Assembly (NCBI GenBank): GCA_902796695.1
Contig: CADBQE010000117.1
Coordinates: 1 to 5,440 of the forward strand
Source: an uncultured Lachnospiraceae bacterium
Lineage (GTDB): Bacteria; Bacillota; Clostridia; Lachnospirales; Lachnospiraceae
Direction: 5' to 3'
DNA: 5,440 nt
Shown here: piece by piece, positions 1 to 5,179 of the stretch
Layout of the letters: each line of letters opens with the position of its first letter
How positions within the stretch are numbered: position 1 is the stretch's first letter
Notes under the pieces: model-generated
Databases searched by the model: none
Told to the model about the DNA's origin: nothing
Seen by the model: the letters and a program-made list of their open reading frames with translations, nothing else
Made by a program: the position numbers and the translations under genes

Positions 1-1164
1 CGGGCTGCCGTCCTTCAGGTAGAAGAGGCCGGCCAGGATCAGGCCGCCCAGGACCGCCAGGCCCGGCAGGGAGCCGATGAGCAGCTCACGCAGGAAATCA
101 TCCGCATAGGATTCCGGCTTTTCCAGGTCGAACACCACGAACGGCTCGCGGCCGTACTGCGGCGCCAGGCTGTCGATGGCCTGCAGGCGCCGGGAGATGA
201 GCGGGTGCGTGGAGCTCAGTTCGTACCATCTGGCCCAGGGGTTCCAGAGTTCCCACTTCATGGCGTTTTTGATATGCGTCTTGTTGATCTCGCCGTTTTC
301 GAAGCAGCTGATCACCAGGGATTTGGAGGCCTTTGTGTCGAAGATGCCCAGGGTGTTCGCGGAGGTGACCGAGATCGGTTTCTTTTTCTGATCTTTCGCC
401 TTCCGGTCCGACGCGTCCGCCCGGGTGCTCAGGCCGAAGCCGATCTGGATCAGGGCGCGCGCCAGTGCTTCCGGATCCCGCGTCGCGTCTACGGAAAAGG
501 CGTCCGCGGCATATTCCCGCGTGCGGGAGAACCAGAGTACGATATACTGGGTCAGGATATACAGGATATAGGCCGCCGCGGCGACCGCCGCCTGGACCGC
601 GGCCGATTTCGCCTTGTCGTCATTGTCGCCGGAGCCGCCCGAAAAGCGCAGGTTGTCCGTCAGCCCCCGGTAGATGCCGTACATCACGGTCGGCACCAGC
701 TCGACCATCGTCATCAGCAGCATGTCATAATGCACCGCATGGCCCAGCTCGTGCGCGACGACCGCTTTGACCTCGTCCTCGCTCAGCAGCTCGAAAATGC
801 CGCGCGTGAGCACGATGCGCGCGTTGTTTTTCGTATGGCCGTAGGTAAACGCGTTGGGGGCGCCGTCATCGATGTACCCCATGCGCGGGTATTTCATCTT
901 CTGCTCCCGGCAGACTTCCTCAATGAAGGTCCGCAGGTAGTCCGGCATTTCCGCATCGAAGCGGGTATGATAGAACCACTGCTGCGTCATATCCGTCAGA
1001 AACGGAGAAATCAGGAACTGGATGATCATAACCGCCAGCGTGATCACCACCGCCGCTATCAGCGGGACATTCGTCAGATGAAACACCACCAGCAGAACCA
1101 GTGCCAGCAATCCGTACAGCAGCGCAAACGTCGCCGCCGAAACCCCAAACAGAACCTTTCTCAT
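1..1164 (-). CDS. M48 family (HtpX-like) membrane zinc metalloprotease, C-terminus cut by window edge
   Basis: This gene encodes an integral-membrane zinc endopeptidase of family M48, the HtpX/Ste24-like group that degrades misfolded or damaged membrane proteins. The visible 388 residues start at the ATG at 1164-1162, which has AAGGAG 8 nt upstream. Two hydrophobic segments open the protein (about residues 4-25 and 30-48). The zinc site HELGH is at 138-142 (ligands H138 and H142, catalytic E139). A further hydrophobic stretch at about 190-212 leads into SRTREYAAD, where E217 is the expected third zinc ligand. The STHPLISRR motif, with H320, is typical of M48 C-terminal regions. Another hydrophobic segment lies at about 361-383. 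The frame is open to base 1, so the true C-terminus is missing; the protein is already longer than classical HtpX (about 290 residues). It is transcribed divergently from the oxidoreductase-kinase gene from its own promoter. The family call is secure, but the substrate and any specific orthology (htpX itself) are not. Confidence 0.93.
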   Translation of the reverse strand, partial: MRKVLFGVSAATFALLYGLLALVLLVVFHLTNVPLIAAVVITLAVMIIQFLISPFLTDMTQQWFYHTRFDAEMPDYLRTFIEEVCREQKMKYPRMGYIDDGAPNAFTYGHTKNNARIVLTRGIFELLSEDEVKAVVAHELGHAVHYDMLLMTMVELVPTVMYGIYRGLTDNLRFSGGSGDNDDKAKSAAVQAAVAAAAYILYILTQYIVLWFSRTREYAADAFSVDATRDPEALARALIQIGFGLSTRADASDRKAKDQKKKPISVTSANTLGIFDTKASKSLVISCFENGEINKTHIKNAMKWELWNPWARWYELSSTHPLISRRLQAIDSLAPQYGREPFVVFDLEKPESYADDFLRELLIGSLPGLAVLGGLILAGLFYLKDGSP

Positions 1165-1172
1165 AAGCCGCT

Positions 1173-1178
1173 CTCCTT
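1173..1178 (-). promoter_or_regulatory. Ribosome binding site of the M48 protease gene
   Basis: On the minus strand AAGGAG lies 8 nt before the ATG at 1164-1162, inside a longer purine run GGAGGAAGGAG (1173-1183). It fixes the start codon of the protease. Confidence 0.8.
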
Positions 1179-1233
1179 CCTCCGGCGGGCCGGGCCCTCT
1201 CGTCCCTTCCCCGTCTTCCGTGTCTATGCTTCC

Positions 1234-1262
1234 ACTATATCGCAACCCGCTTGAAATGCCAA
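1234..1262 (-). promoter_or_regulatory. Sigma-A-type promoter for the M48 protease gene
   Basis: Read on the minus strand, TTGGCA (1262-1257) is followed after exactly 17 bp by TATAGT (1239-1234), each one or two bases from consensus. Initiation would fall near 1227, giving a leader of about 60 nt before the protease ATG. The two 25-bp repeats lie directly upstream of the -35 box. Confidence 0.7.
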
Positions 1263-1291
1263 CTGTTTTTGCGCGGCGGGGTGCCGCATTG

Positions 1292-1316
1292 CCCGGTGTA
1301 CCCGTCCCCCTGGGCT
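1292..1316 (-). repeat. 25-bp GGGGACGGGTACACC repeat, copy 1
   Basis: On the minus strand this copy begins AGCCCAGG and carries the core GGGGACGGGTACACCGGG. It matches copy 2 (1331-1355) with one difference, and the plus-strand copies at 4690-4714 and 4724-4748 with two and one differences. It is in the opposite orientation to those downstream copies. It lies in the divergent intergenic region, between the two promoters. Confidence 0.85.
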
Positions 1317-1330
1317 GCCCGGTGGAATCA

Positions 1331-1355
1331 CCCGGTGTACCCGTTCCCCTGGGCT
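1331..1355 (-). repeat. 25-bp GGGGACGGGTACACC-type repeat, copy 2
   Basis: This is the same 25-bp unit as at 1292-1316, in the same orientation, with one base changed in the core (GGGGAACGGG). The two copies are separated by a 14-bp spacer that itself holds a partial CCCGGTG. The copy ends 7 bp before the -35 box of the plus-strand promoter. Confidence 0.85.
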
Positions 1356-1362
1356 CGGGCGG

Positions 1363-1391
1363 TTGACACGTTCCGGCGGGGAGGATATGAT
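1363..1391 (+). promoter_or_regulatory. Near-consensus sigma-A promoter of the oxidoreductase-kinase operon
   Basis: A perfect -35 box TTGACA (1363-1368) is followed after 17 bp by TATGAT (1386-1391), one base from the consensus -10. Transcription would start near 1398, leaving a leader of about 37 nt. The box spacing and strength suggest high basal expression unless a repressor binds. I see no clear palindromic operator over the start site. Confidence 0.82.
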
Positions 1392-1420
1392 AGGGGCGGA
1401 TAATTCGTGGAATATGCGGC

Positions 1421-1427
1421 AGGGAGG
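1421..1427 (+). promoter_or_regulatory. Ribosome binding site that decides the start of the fusion gene
   Basis: AGGGAGG lies 7 nt before the ATG at 1435. The frame is open further upstream to a TTG at 1363, but that TTG is the first half of the -35 box. The ATG at 1435 is therefore the only start that fits both the promoter and the Shine-Dalgarno site. Confidence 0.8.
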
Positions 1428-1434
1428 CGGCAGT

Positions 1435-3828
1435 ATGGAGAAGCAGGTGACGGTGGTTCTGGTAGGTGCGGGCGACCGCGGGCGGACGTATACGGATATT
1501 ATGCGGGAGATGCCGGAGCGGTATAAGGTCGTGGCGGTGGCGGAGCCGCTGGAGAGCAGGCGGCATTATATCCGGGACAGGCATCAGATCCCGCAGGAGC
1601 GGTGCTTTTCGGACTGGAGGGAGATGTTCGCGCTGGGGAAGATCGCGGATCTGGCCGTGATCGCGACGCTGGATGCGTATCATTTTGAGCCGGCTATGGC
1701 GGCTGTCGCGCTGCAGTACGATATTCTGCTGGAGAAGCCGGTGGCGCCGGATCCCGTCAGCTGCGAGACGGTGGCGCTGGCGGCGGAGAAAGCCGGCGTG
1801 AAAGTCATCGTCTGCCATGTGCTCCGGTATACGCCGCTGTTTACCGCGATCAAGCGCCTGATCGGCGAAGGCCGGCTGGGGGAGATCATCTCCGTGAATC
1901 ATGAGGAAAATGTCGGCAACCGCCACCAGAGCCACAGCTTCGTGCGCGGCAACTGGGGCAACACCGGCCGTTCTTCGAATATGCTGCTGCAGAAATCCTG
2001 TCACGATCTGGACATCCTGCAGTGGCTGATCGGAAAGCCCTGCCGGAAGATCCAGTCCTTCGGCTCCCTGCGCTATTTTACCCGGGCCAACGCGCCGGCC
2101 GATGCGCCGGAGCGCTGCCTGGACGGCTGCCCGCATGCGGAGACCTGTCCGTACAACGCCGTAAAGCTTTATCTGGACGATAAAAACAACGCCTGGTTCC
2201 GCGAGGCCTGCACCCGCATCCCTTCCCCTTCCGACAGCGACGTGGAGCACGCGCTGCGCACGACCCAGTACGGGAAATGTGTATTCAAATGCGATAACGA
2301 CGCGGTGGACCATCAGACCGTCAATATGCTGTTCGATGACAGCGTGACCGTCACCTTTACCATGTGCGCCTTCAACCGGGGCGGCCGCCGGATCCATATC
2401 ATGGGGACGAAGGGCGAGCTGTTTGCCTCCCTGACGGCGGATGAAGAACCGATCCGCTTGTATGATTTTGAAACGAAAACCACCGCCGAGATCCCCGTGA
2501 CCGGGAAGGACGGCCTGCCCAGCGGCCACGGCGGCGGGGACCGCGGGATTATCGAAACGCTGTATGATTATCTGACCGGCCGGGCCGTCAGTTCCTCCAT
2601 CTCCGGCATCCGTGTTTCCGTGGACAACCACCTGCTGGCGTTCGCTGCGGAAGAATCGCGCCGCACCGGTGCCGTCATCGACGTGGATGCTTACCGCGCC
2701 GGTCTGACCGATCCCGAGGATTCTTCCCGCACCGCTTACCGGACCGCCGCGGTCCGCCGCTTCTGCCCGGACAGCACGCTCCTTTCGCTCCACCGGTACG
2801 GCAGCGGCCATATCCACGACACCTACCGGGCCGTCGTGCTGACCCCGGACCATACGGAGGAGGAGCTGATCCTCCAGCGCATTAACCGCGCCGTATTCCG
2901 GGACCCGGAAAAGCTGATGGAGAACCTCGCCGCCGTCACGGCGCATCTGCGGCAGCGGGTCTGCGAAGACGGAGAAGGCCCCGGGCAGGAGGTGCTGACG
3001 TTTCTGACAGGCCCCGACGGCGCGCCCTTCTTCCGCGACCCGATCGGCGAGATCTGGCGCTGCTCCCGCTTTATCCGGGACAGCCGCAGTTACGACACGG
3101 TTCCCGATGCCGCCGTCTTTTCCCGCTGCGGCGCCGCCTTCGGCCGCTTCCTGCGGCTCATGGCGGATTATCCGGCCGCATCGCTGACCCCTTCCATTCC
3201 CGGTTTTCACGATACGCCCGCACGCCTGAGGGCGTTCCGCAAAGCCGTCGCCGAGGATCCGCTCGGCCGGGCCGCCTCCGTCTGGAAGGAGATCAACTTC
3301 TTCCTTTCCCGCGACGCCCTGGCTTACCTTTATGAGGAGCCGGCCGAAAAAGGCCTCATCCGCCTCCGCGTCACCCACAATGACACTAAGCTGAACAATG
3401 TGCTGTTCGACGGCAGCGGCCGGGCCCTCTCGGTAATCGACCTGGACACCGTCATGCCCGGGTACGTCATGAACGACTTCGGCGATGCCGTCCGCTCCGG
3501 CTGCAATCCCGCCGGCGAGGCGGCCGATCCCGCCGCAGTCCGCTTTGACCTGCCGCTTTTTGAAGCCTTCGCCCGCGGCTTCCTTGAGGAGTGCGGCAGC
3601 AGTCTGTCCGAAACCGAAACCGCCCTCCTGCCGGCCGGCGCCCTGGTCATGACCTACGAATGCGGCCTCCGCTTTCTGACCGACTATCTTCTGGGCGATA
3701 TTTACTTCCGCATCAGCCGCCCGGACCACAATCTGGCCCGGGCCCGCGCGCAGATGGCGCTGCTGCGCGACATGGAAAACAAGCGCGGCGAAACGGAGCG
3801 CATCATACGGGAACTGATTGAAAGATGA
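1435..3828 (+). CDS. Gfo/Idh/MocA-type oxidoreductase fused to an APH-fold (N-acetylhexosamine kinase-like) sugar kinase
   Basis: This 797-residue, probably cytosolic, protein contains two enzymes. Residues 1 to about 424 are a Gfo/Idh/MocA dehydrogenase. It has a Rossmann GAGDRG at 11-16 and E37 at the end of the second strand, which favours NAD(H). The family EKP motif is at 100-102, and the KSCHDLDIL segment holds K187, H190 and D191 as likely active-site residues. Cysteines C228, C232, C238, C259, C282 and C286 surround the substrate domain. After a linker of about 15 residues, residues from about 440 form an aminoglycoside-phosphotransferase-fold kinase: GSGHIHDTY (456-464, nucleotide loop), LQRIN (480-484), HNDTKLNN (648-655, with D650 as catalytic base and N655 as metal ligand) and VIDLDTVMPG (D669/D671, metal binding). 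This second half most resembles the NahK-like kinases that phosphorylate N-acetylhexosamines at C1. The start is the ATG with a Shine-Dalgarno site 7 nt upstream. The gene heads an operon with the nitroreductase 43 bp downstream. Both domains look intact; the exact sugar is unknown. Confidence 0.9.
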   Translation: MEKQVTVVLVGAGDRGRTYTDIMREMPERYKVVAVAEPLESRRHYIRDRHQIPQERCFSDWREMFALGKIADLAVIATLDAYHFEPAMAAVALQYDILLEKPVAPDPVSCETVALAAEKAGVKVIVCHVLRYTPLFTAIKRLIGEGRLGEIISVNHEENVGNRHQSHSFVRGNWGNTGRSSNMLLQKSCHDLDILQWLIGKPCRKIQSFGSLRYFTRANAPADAPERCLDGCPHAETCPYNAVKLYLDDKNNAWFREACTRIPSPSDSDVEHALRTTQYGKCVFKCDNDAVDHQTVNMLFDDSVTVTFTMCAFNRGGRRIHIMGTKGELFASLTADEEPIRLYDFETKTTAEIPVTGKDGLPSGHGGGDRGIIETLYDYLTGRAVSSSISGIRVSVDNHLLAFAAEESRRTGAVIDVDAYRAGLTDPEDSSRTAYRTAAVRRFCPDSTLLSLHRYGSGHIHDTYRAVVLTPDHTEEELILQRINRAVFRDPEKLMENLAAVTAHLRQRVCEDGEGPGQEVLTFLTGPDGAPFFRDPIGEIWRCSRFIRDSRSYDTVPDAAVFSRCGAAFGRFLRLMADYPAASLTPSIPGFHDTPARLRAFRKAVAEDPLGRAASVWKEINFFLSRDALAYLYEEPAEKGLIRLRVTHNDTKLNNVLFDGSGRALSVIDLDTVMPGYVMNDFGDAVRSGCNPAGEAADPAAVRFDLPLFEAFARGFLEECGSSLSETETALLPAGALVMTYECGLRFLTDYLLGDIYFRISRPDHNLARARAQMALLRDMENKRGETERIIRELIER

Positions 3829-3850
3829 CAAAAGAACCGTCCCCCTGTCA
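3826..3850. repeat. GGGGACGG-type palindromic repeat overlapping the stop codon
   Basis: This 25-bp element has TGACA at its left end and TGTCA at its right end, an inverted pair around the core AAGAACCGTCCCCC. Its first three bases are the TGA stop of the oxidoreductase-kinase gene. On the opposite strand it reads GGGGGACGGTTCTTTTGTCA, a form I recall as widely dispersed between genes in Firmicutes and sometimes linked to IS200-like (RAYT) transposases; that link is from memory. It shares GGGGGACGG with the 25-bp repeats elsewhere in the window but differs outside it. Confidence 0.65.
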
Positions 3851-3857
3851 CCACAAG

Positions 3858-3863
3858 AAAGGA
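3858..3863 (+). promoter_or_regulatory. Ribosome binding site of the nitroreductase gene
   Basis: AAAGGA lies 8 nt before the ATG at 3872. It supports this start over an in-frame TTG at 3818, which would add 18 residues translated from the repeat at 3826-3850 and has no such site. Confidence 0.7.
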
Positions 3864-3871
3864 ACAGCAAG

Positions 3872-4684
3872 ATGAACACTATGGAAGCGATTCGCTCCCG
3901 CAGAAGCGTGCGTACATTTGACGGAAATCCGCTCCAGCCGGAGCAGGTGCGGGCGGTGCTGGAGTATGCGGAATCGGTCCGGAATCCCTACGAGATCCCC
4001 ATCGCCTGGCGGATCCTGGATGCGAAAAAACACGGACTCTCCAGCCCGGTCATAACCGGGACCGACACCTATATTGCAGGAAAAATGCACCGTGTTCCGC
4101 ATGTGGAAGAAGCATTTGGTTATTCTTTCGAGAAAATTGTCCTGTTTGCGGAATCCCAGGGGCTGGGGACCACCTGGATCGCGGGGACCATGAAGCGGGA
4201 CGCCTTCGAAAACGCCATGGAACTGACCGGGGATGAAGTGATGCCCTGCGTCAGCCCGCTGGGCACCCCGGCCGCCCGCATGTCCCTGCGCGAAGTCATG
4301 ATGCGGAAGGGGATCCGGGCGGATACCCGCATGGATTTCGGCGAACTGTTCTTTGACGGCTCGTTCACCGCCCCGCTCACCCCGGAAAAAGCCGGCCGCC
4401 TGGCCGATGCTTTCGAAGCCGTCCGCCTGGCCCCCTCCGCCGTCAACAAGCAGCCCTGGCGCATCGTCCTCTGCGGCGACACCGCCCACTTCTACGAAAA
4501 ACGCAGCAAAGGCTACGTCGCCGCCGACGGCTGGGACCTCCAGAAAGTCGACCTCGGCATCGCCCTCTGCCACTTCGAACTCGCCGCCCGCGACTCCGGC
4601 TCCGCCCTCTCATTCGAGATCCGCGACCCCGCGCTTCCCCTCCCCGACGCCACCTCCTACCTCGCCTCCTGGACCCTGACCTGA
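3872..4684 (+). CDS. Nitroreductase-family protein of the TM1586 type
   Basis: This 270-residue protein looks like a soluble flavin-dependent oxidoreductase of the nitroreductase fold, in the TM1586-like branch where two half-modules are joined in one chain. The N-terminal MEAIRSRRSVRTF (4-16) is the usual FMN-phosphate-binding start. LSSPVI (56-61) and GLGTTWIAGT (97-106) follow the branch pattern. The second half carries AVRLAPSAVNKQPWR (about 183-197), the flavin-contacting segment of the family, and a final DLGIALCHFELAARDSG helix. An alternative ATG lies nine bases downstream. It is the second gene of the operon, 43 bp after the fusion gene, and is followed within 5 bp by terminator-like repeats. 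Substrate and physiological role cannot be read from the sequence; nitro-compound reduction is only a family label. Codon choice changes sharply from GGG/GGA, GCG and CTG in the first half to GGC, GCC and CTC in the second. Confidence 0.85.
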   Translation: MNTMEAIRSRRSVRTFDGNPLQPEQVRAVLEYAESVRNPYEIPIAWRILDAKKHGLSSPVITGTDTYIAGKMHRVPHVEEAFGYSFEKIVLFAESQGLGTTWIAGTMKRDAFENAMELTGDEVMPCVSPLGTPAARMSLREVMMRKGIRADTRMDFGELFFDGSFTAPLTPEKAGRLADAFEAVRLAPSAVNKQPWRIVLCGDTAHFYEKRSKGYVAADGWDLQKVDLGIALCHFELAARDSGSALSFEIRDPALPLPDATSYLASWTLT

Positions 4685-4689
4685 CCCCC

Positions 4690-4714
4690 AGCCCAGGGGG
4701 ACAGGTACACTGGG
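4690..4714 (+). repeat. 25-bp GGGGACGGGTACACC-type repeat, copy 3 (inverted relative to copies 1-2)
   Basis: This copy matches the 25-bp unit of 1292-1316 with two changes (GACAGG for GACGGG and CACTGGG for CACCGGG). It begins 5 bp after the nitroreductase stop. The two changes, with flanking bases, leave a perfect GCCCAG/CTGGGC stem. Confidence 0.85.
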
Positions 4715-4755
4715 CGTTTTGGTAGCCCAGGGGGACGGGTGCACCGGGCGTTTTT
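4691..4755 (+). terminator. Tandem repeat-derived terminators closing the operon
   Basis: The first hairpin pairs GCCCAG (4691-4696) with CTGGGC (4710-4715) around a 13-nt loop and runs into GTTTT. The second uses GCCC (4725-4728) with GGGC (4746-4749), plus inner GG/CC pairs after an A-C mismatch, and runs into GTTTTT. A competing CCCCC/GGGGG pairing (4685-4689 with 4696-4700) is also possible. The position straight after the last operon gene supports a terminator role. The stems are short, so efficiency is uncertain. Confidence 0.6.
4724..4748 (+). repeat. 25-bp GGGGACGGGTACACC-type repeat, copy 4 (inverted relative to copies 1-2)
   Basis: This copy differs from the 1292-1316 unit by one base (GGGTGCACC for GGGTACACC), which turns the centre into the perfect 8-bp palindrome GGTGCACC. 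It follows copy 3 after a 9-bp spacer, and both copies are trailed by CGTTTT. Confidence 0.85.
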
Positions 4756-5047
4756 GCCTCTTGCCTCCTCCCGCTTTTCTGATAATCTAATATTATTAAG
4801 GCATTTCTTTATTTCTTTTTCCGCTCCACAATGCGTCTCCGAAGAAACGCGTTAGGCGCGGCTAACCCTGTGTAAAAAAAGATAAACCATTTTCTTCATT
4901 TCACTACTTGGCAAGCAGGGTCTGGAACGCTATTTTCGTCCAGGCGCTTGCATGCCCCGAATTCCCAAACCCTTTGAATCACACTCCGTGTGAGCTGCGC
5001 GTTTCTGCAAAACGCTTATGACGCCCTTCGGTCATCTGGTTAATAAC
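4756..5047. other. Gene-free stretch with a run of small hairpins
   Basis: No open frame of useful length or coding character is present on either strand. The first part (about 4780-4830) is AT-rich and pyrimidine-rich. From about 4833 on there is a series of inverted repeats: GCGT/ACGC (4833-4850), GTTAG/CTAAC (4851-4866), a long compound hairpin (GCAAGC 4911-4916 with GCTTGC 4946-4951, and inside it CTGG-A-ACG with CGTCCAG), TCACAC/GTGTGA (4979-4993), GCGTTT/AAACGC (4999-5015) and ATGAC/GTCAT (5018-5035). This could be a structured RNA, a dispersed repeat element, or remnants of one. I recognise no known RNA family, tRNA or convincing promoter here. Confidence 0.45.
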
Positions 5048-5096
5048 AAAAAATGCCCGAAGCCGGACATCGGAAAAACCGACATCTGACTCCGGG
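5048..5096 (-). terminator. Strong hairpin terminator, best read on the minus strand
   Basis: An 18-position stem (arms 5056-5073 and 5079-5096) encloses a 5-nt loop. On the minus strand the loop is TTTTT and the hairpin is followed by six Ts (5053-5048). On the minus strand four of the imperfect positions become G-U wobbles and only one is a true mismatch; on the plus strand the same four are A-C mismatches. The structure therefore fits minus-strand RNA better. A TTTTT at 5101-5105 could also allow plus-strand use. Confidence 0.7.
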
Positions 5097-5137
5097 TTAC
5101 TTTTTCGTAATGCAGAATGGTGCCGGGATCAAAATAC

Positions 5138-5175
5138 AAAAAGTATCGAGCCACCGATAAACTCAGCGGCCCGAT
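5138..5175 (-). terminator. Terminator of the right-edge minus-strand gene, possibly bidirectional
   Basis: On the minus strand ATCGGGCCGCTGA (5175-5163), loop GTTTA and TCGGTGGCTCGAT (5157-5145) form a 13-bp stem with three G-U wobbles and no mismatch, followed by AC and TTTTT (5142-5138). It starts 4 bp after the TAA at 5182-5180. On the plus strand the stem is followed by seven Ts (5175-5181), so it may also stop transcription arriving from the left. Confidence 0.85.
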
Positions 5176-5179
5176 TTTT

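Noticed and set aside
205..1254. A 349-codon open frame on the plus strand.
   Set aside because: It is antisense to the M48 protease, whose HELGH, EYAAD and HPLISRR motifs are clear on the minus strand. The plus-strand product is an arginine/histidine-rich low-complexity translation typical of GC-rich shadow frames.
1292..1355. A possible minimal CRISPR-like array (two 25-bp repeats with a short spacer).
   Set aside because: There are only two units, the spacer is 14 bp and contains part of the repeat, and there are no cas genes nearby. The same unit recurs inverted at 4690-4748 with a 9-bp spacer.
3818..3871. An upstream TTG start for the nitroreductase.
   Set aside because: The added 18 residues would be translated from the palindromic repeat, and no ribosome binding site fits. 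ATG 3872 has AAAGGA at 8 nt and matches the usual family start.
3848..4573. A 241-codon open frame on the minus strand.
   Set aside because: It lies antisense to the nitroreductase, which has recognisable family motifs throughout. The minus-strand product is glycine/alanine-rich without motifs.
4833..5040. A tRNA or short coding remnant in the hairpin-rich stretch.
   Set aside because: No cloverleaf with a T-loop or acceptor stem could be laid over the hairpins, and the minus-strand frames I read are interrupted by stops. Nothing supports more than a structured non-coding block.
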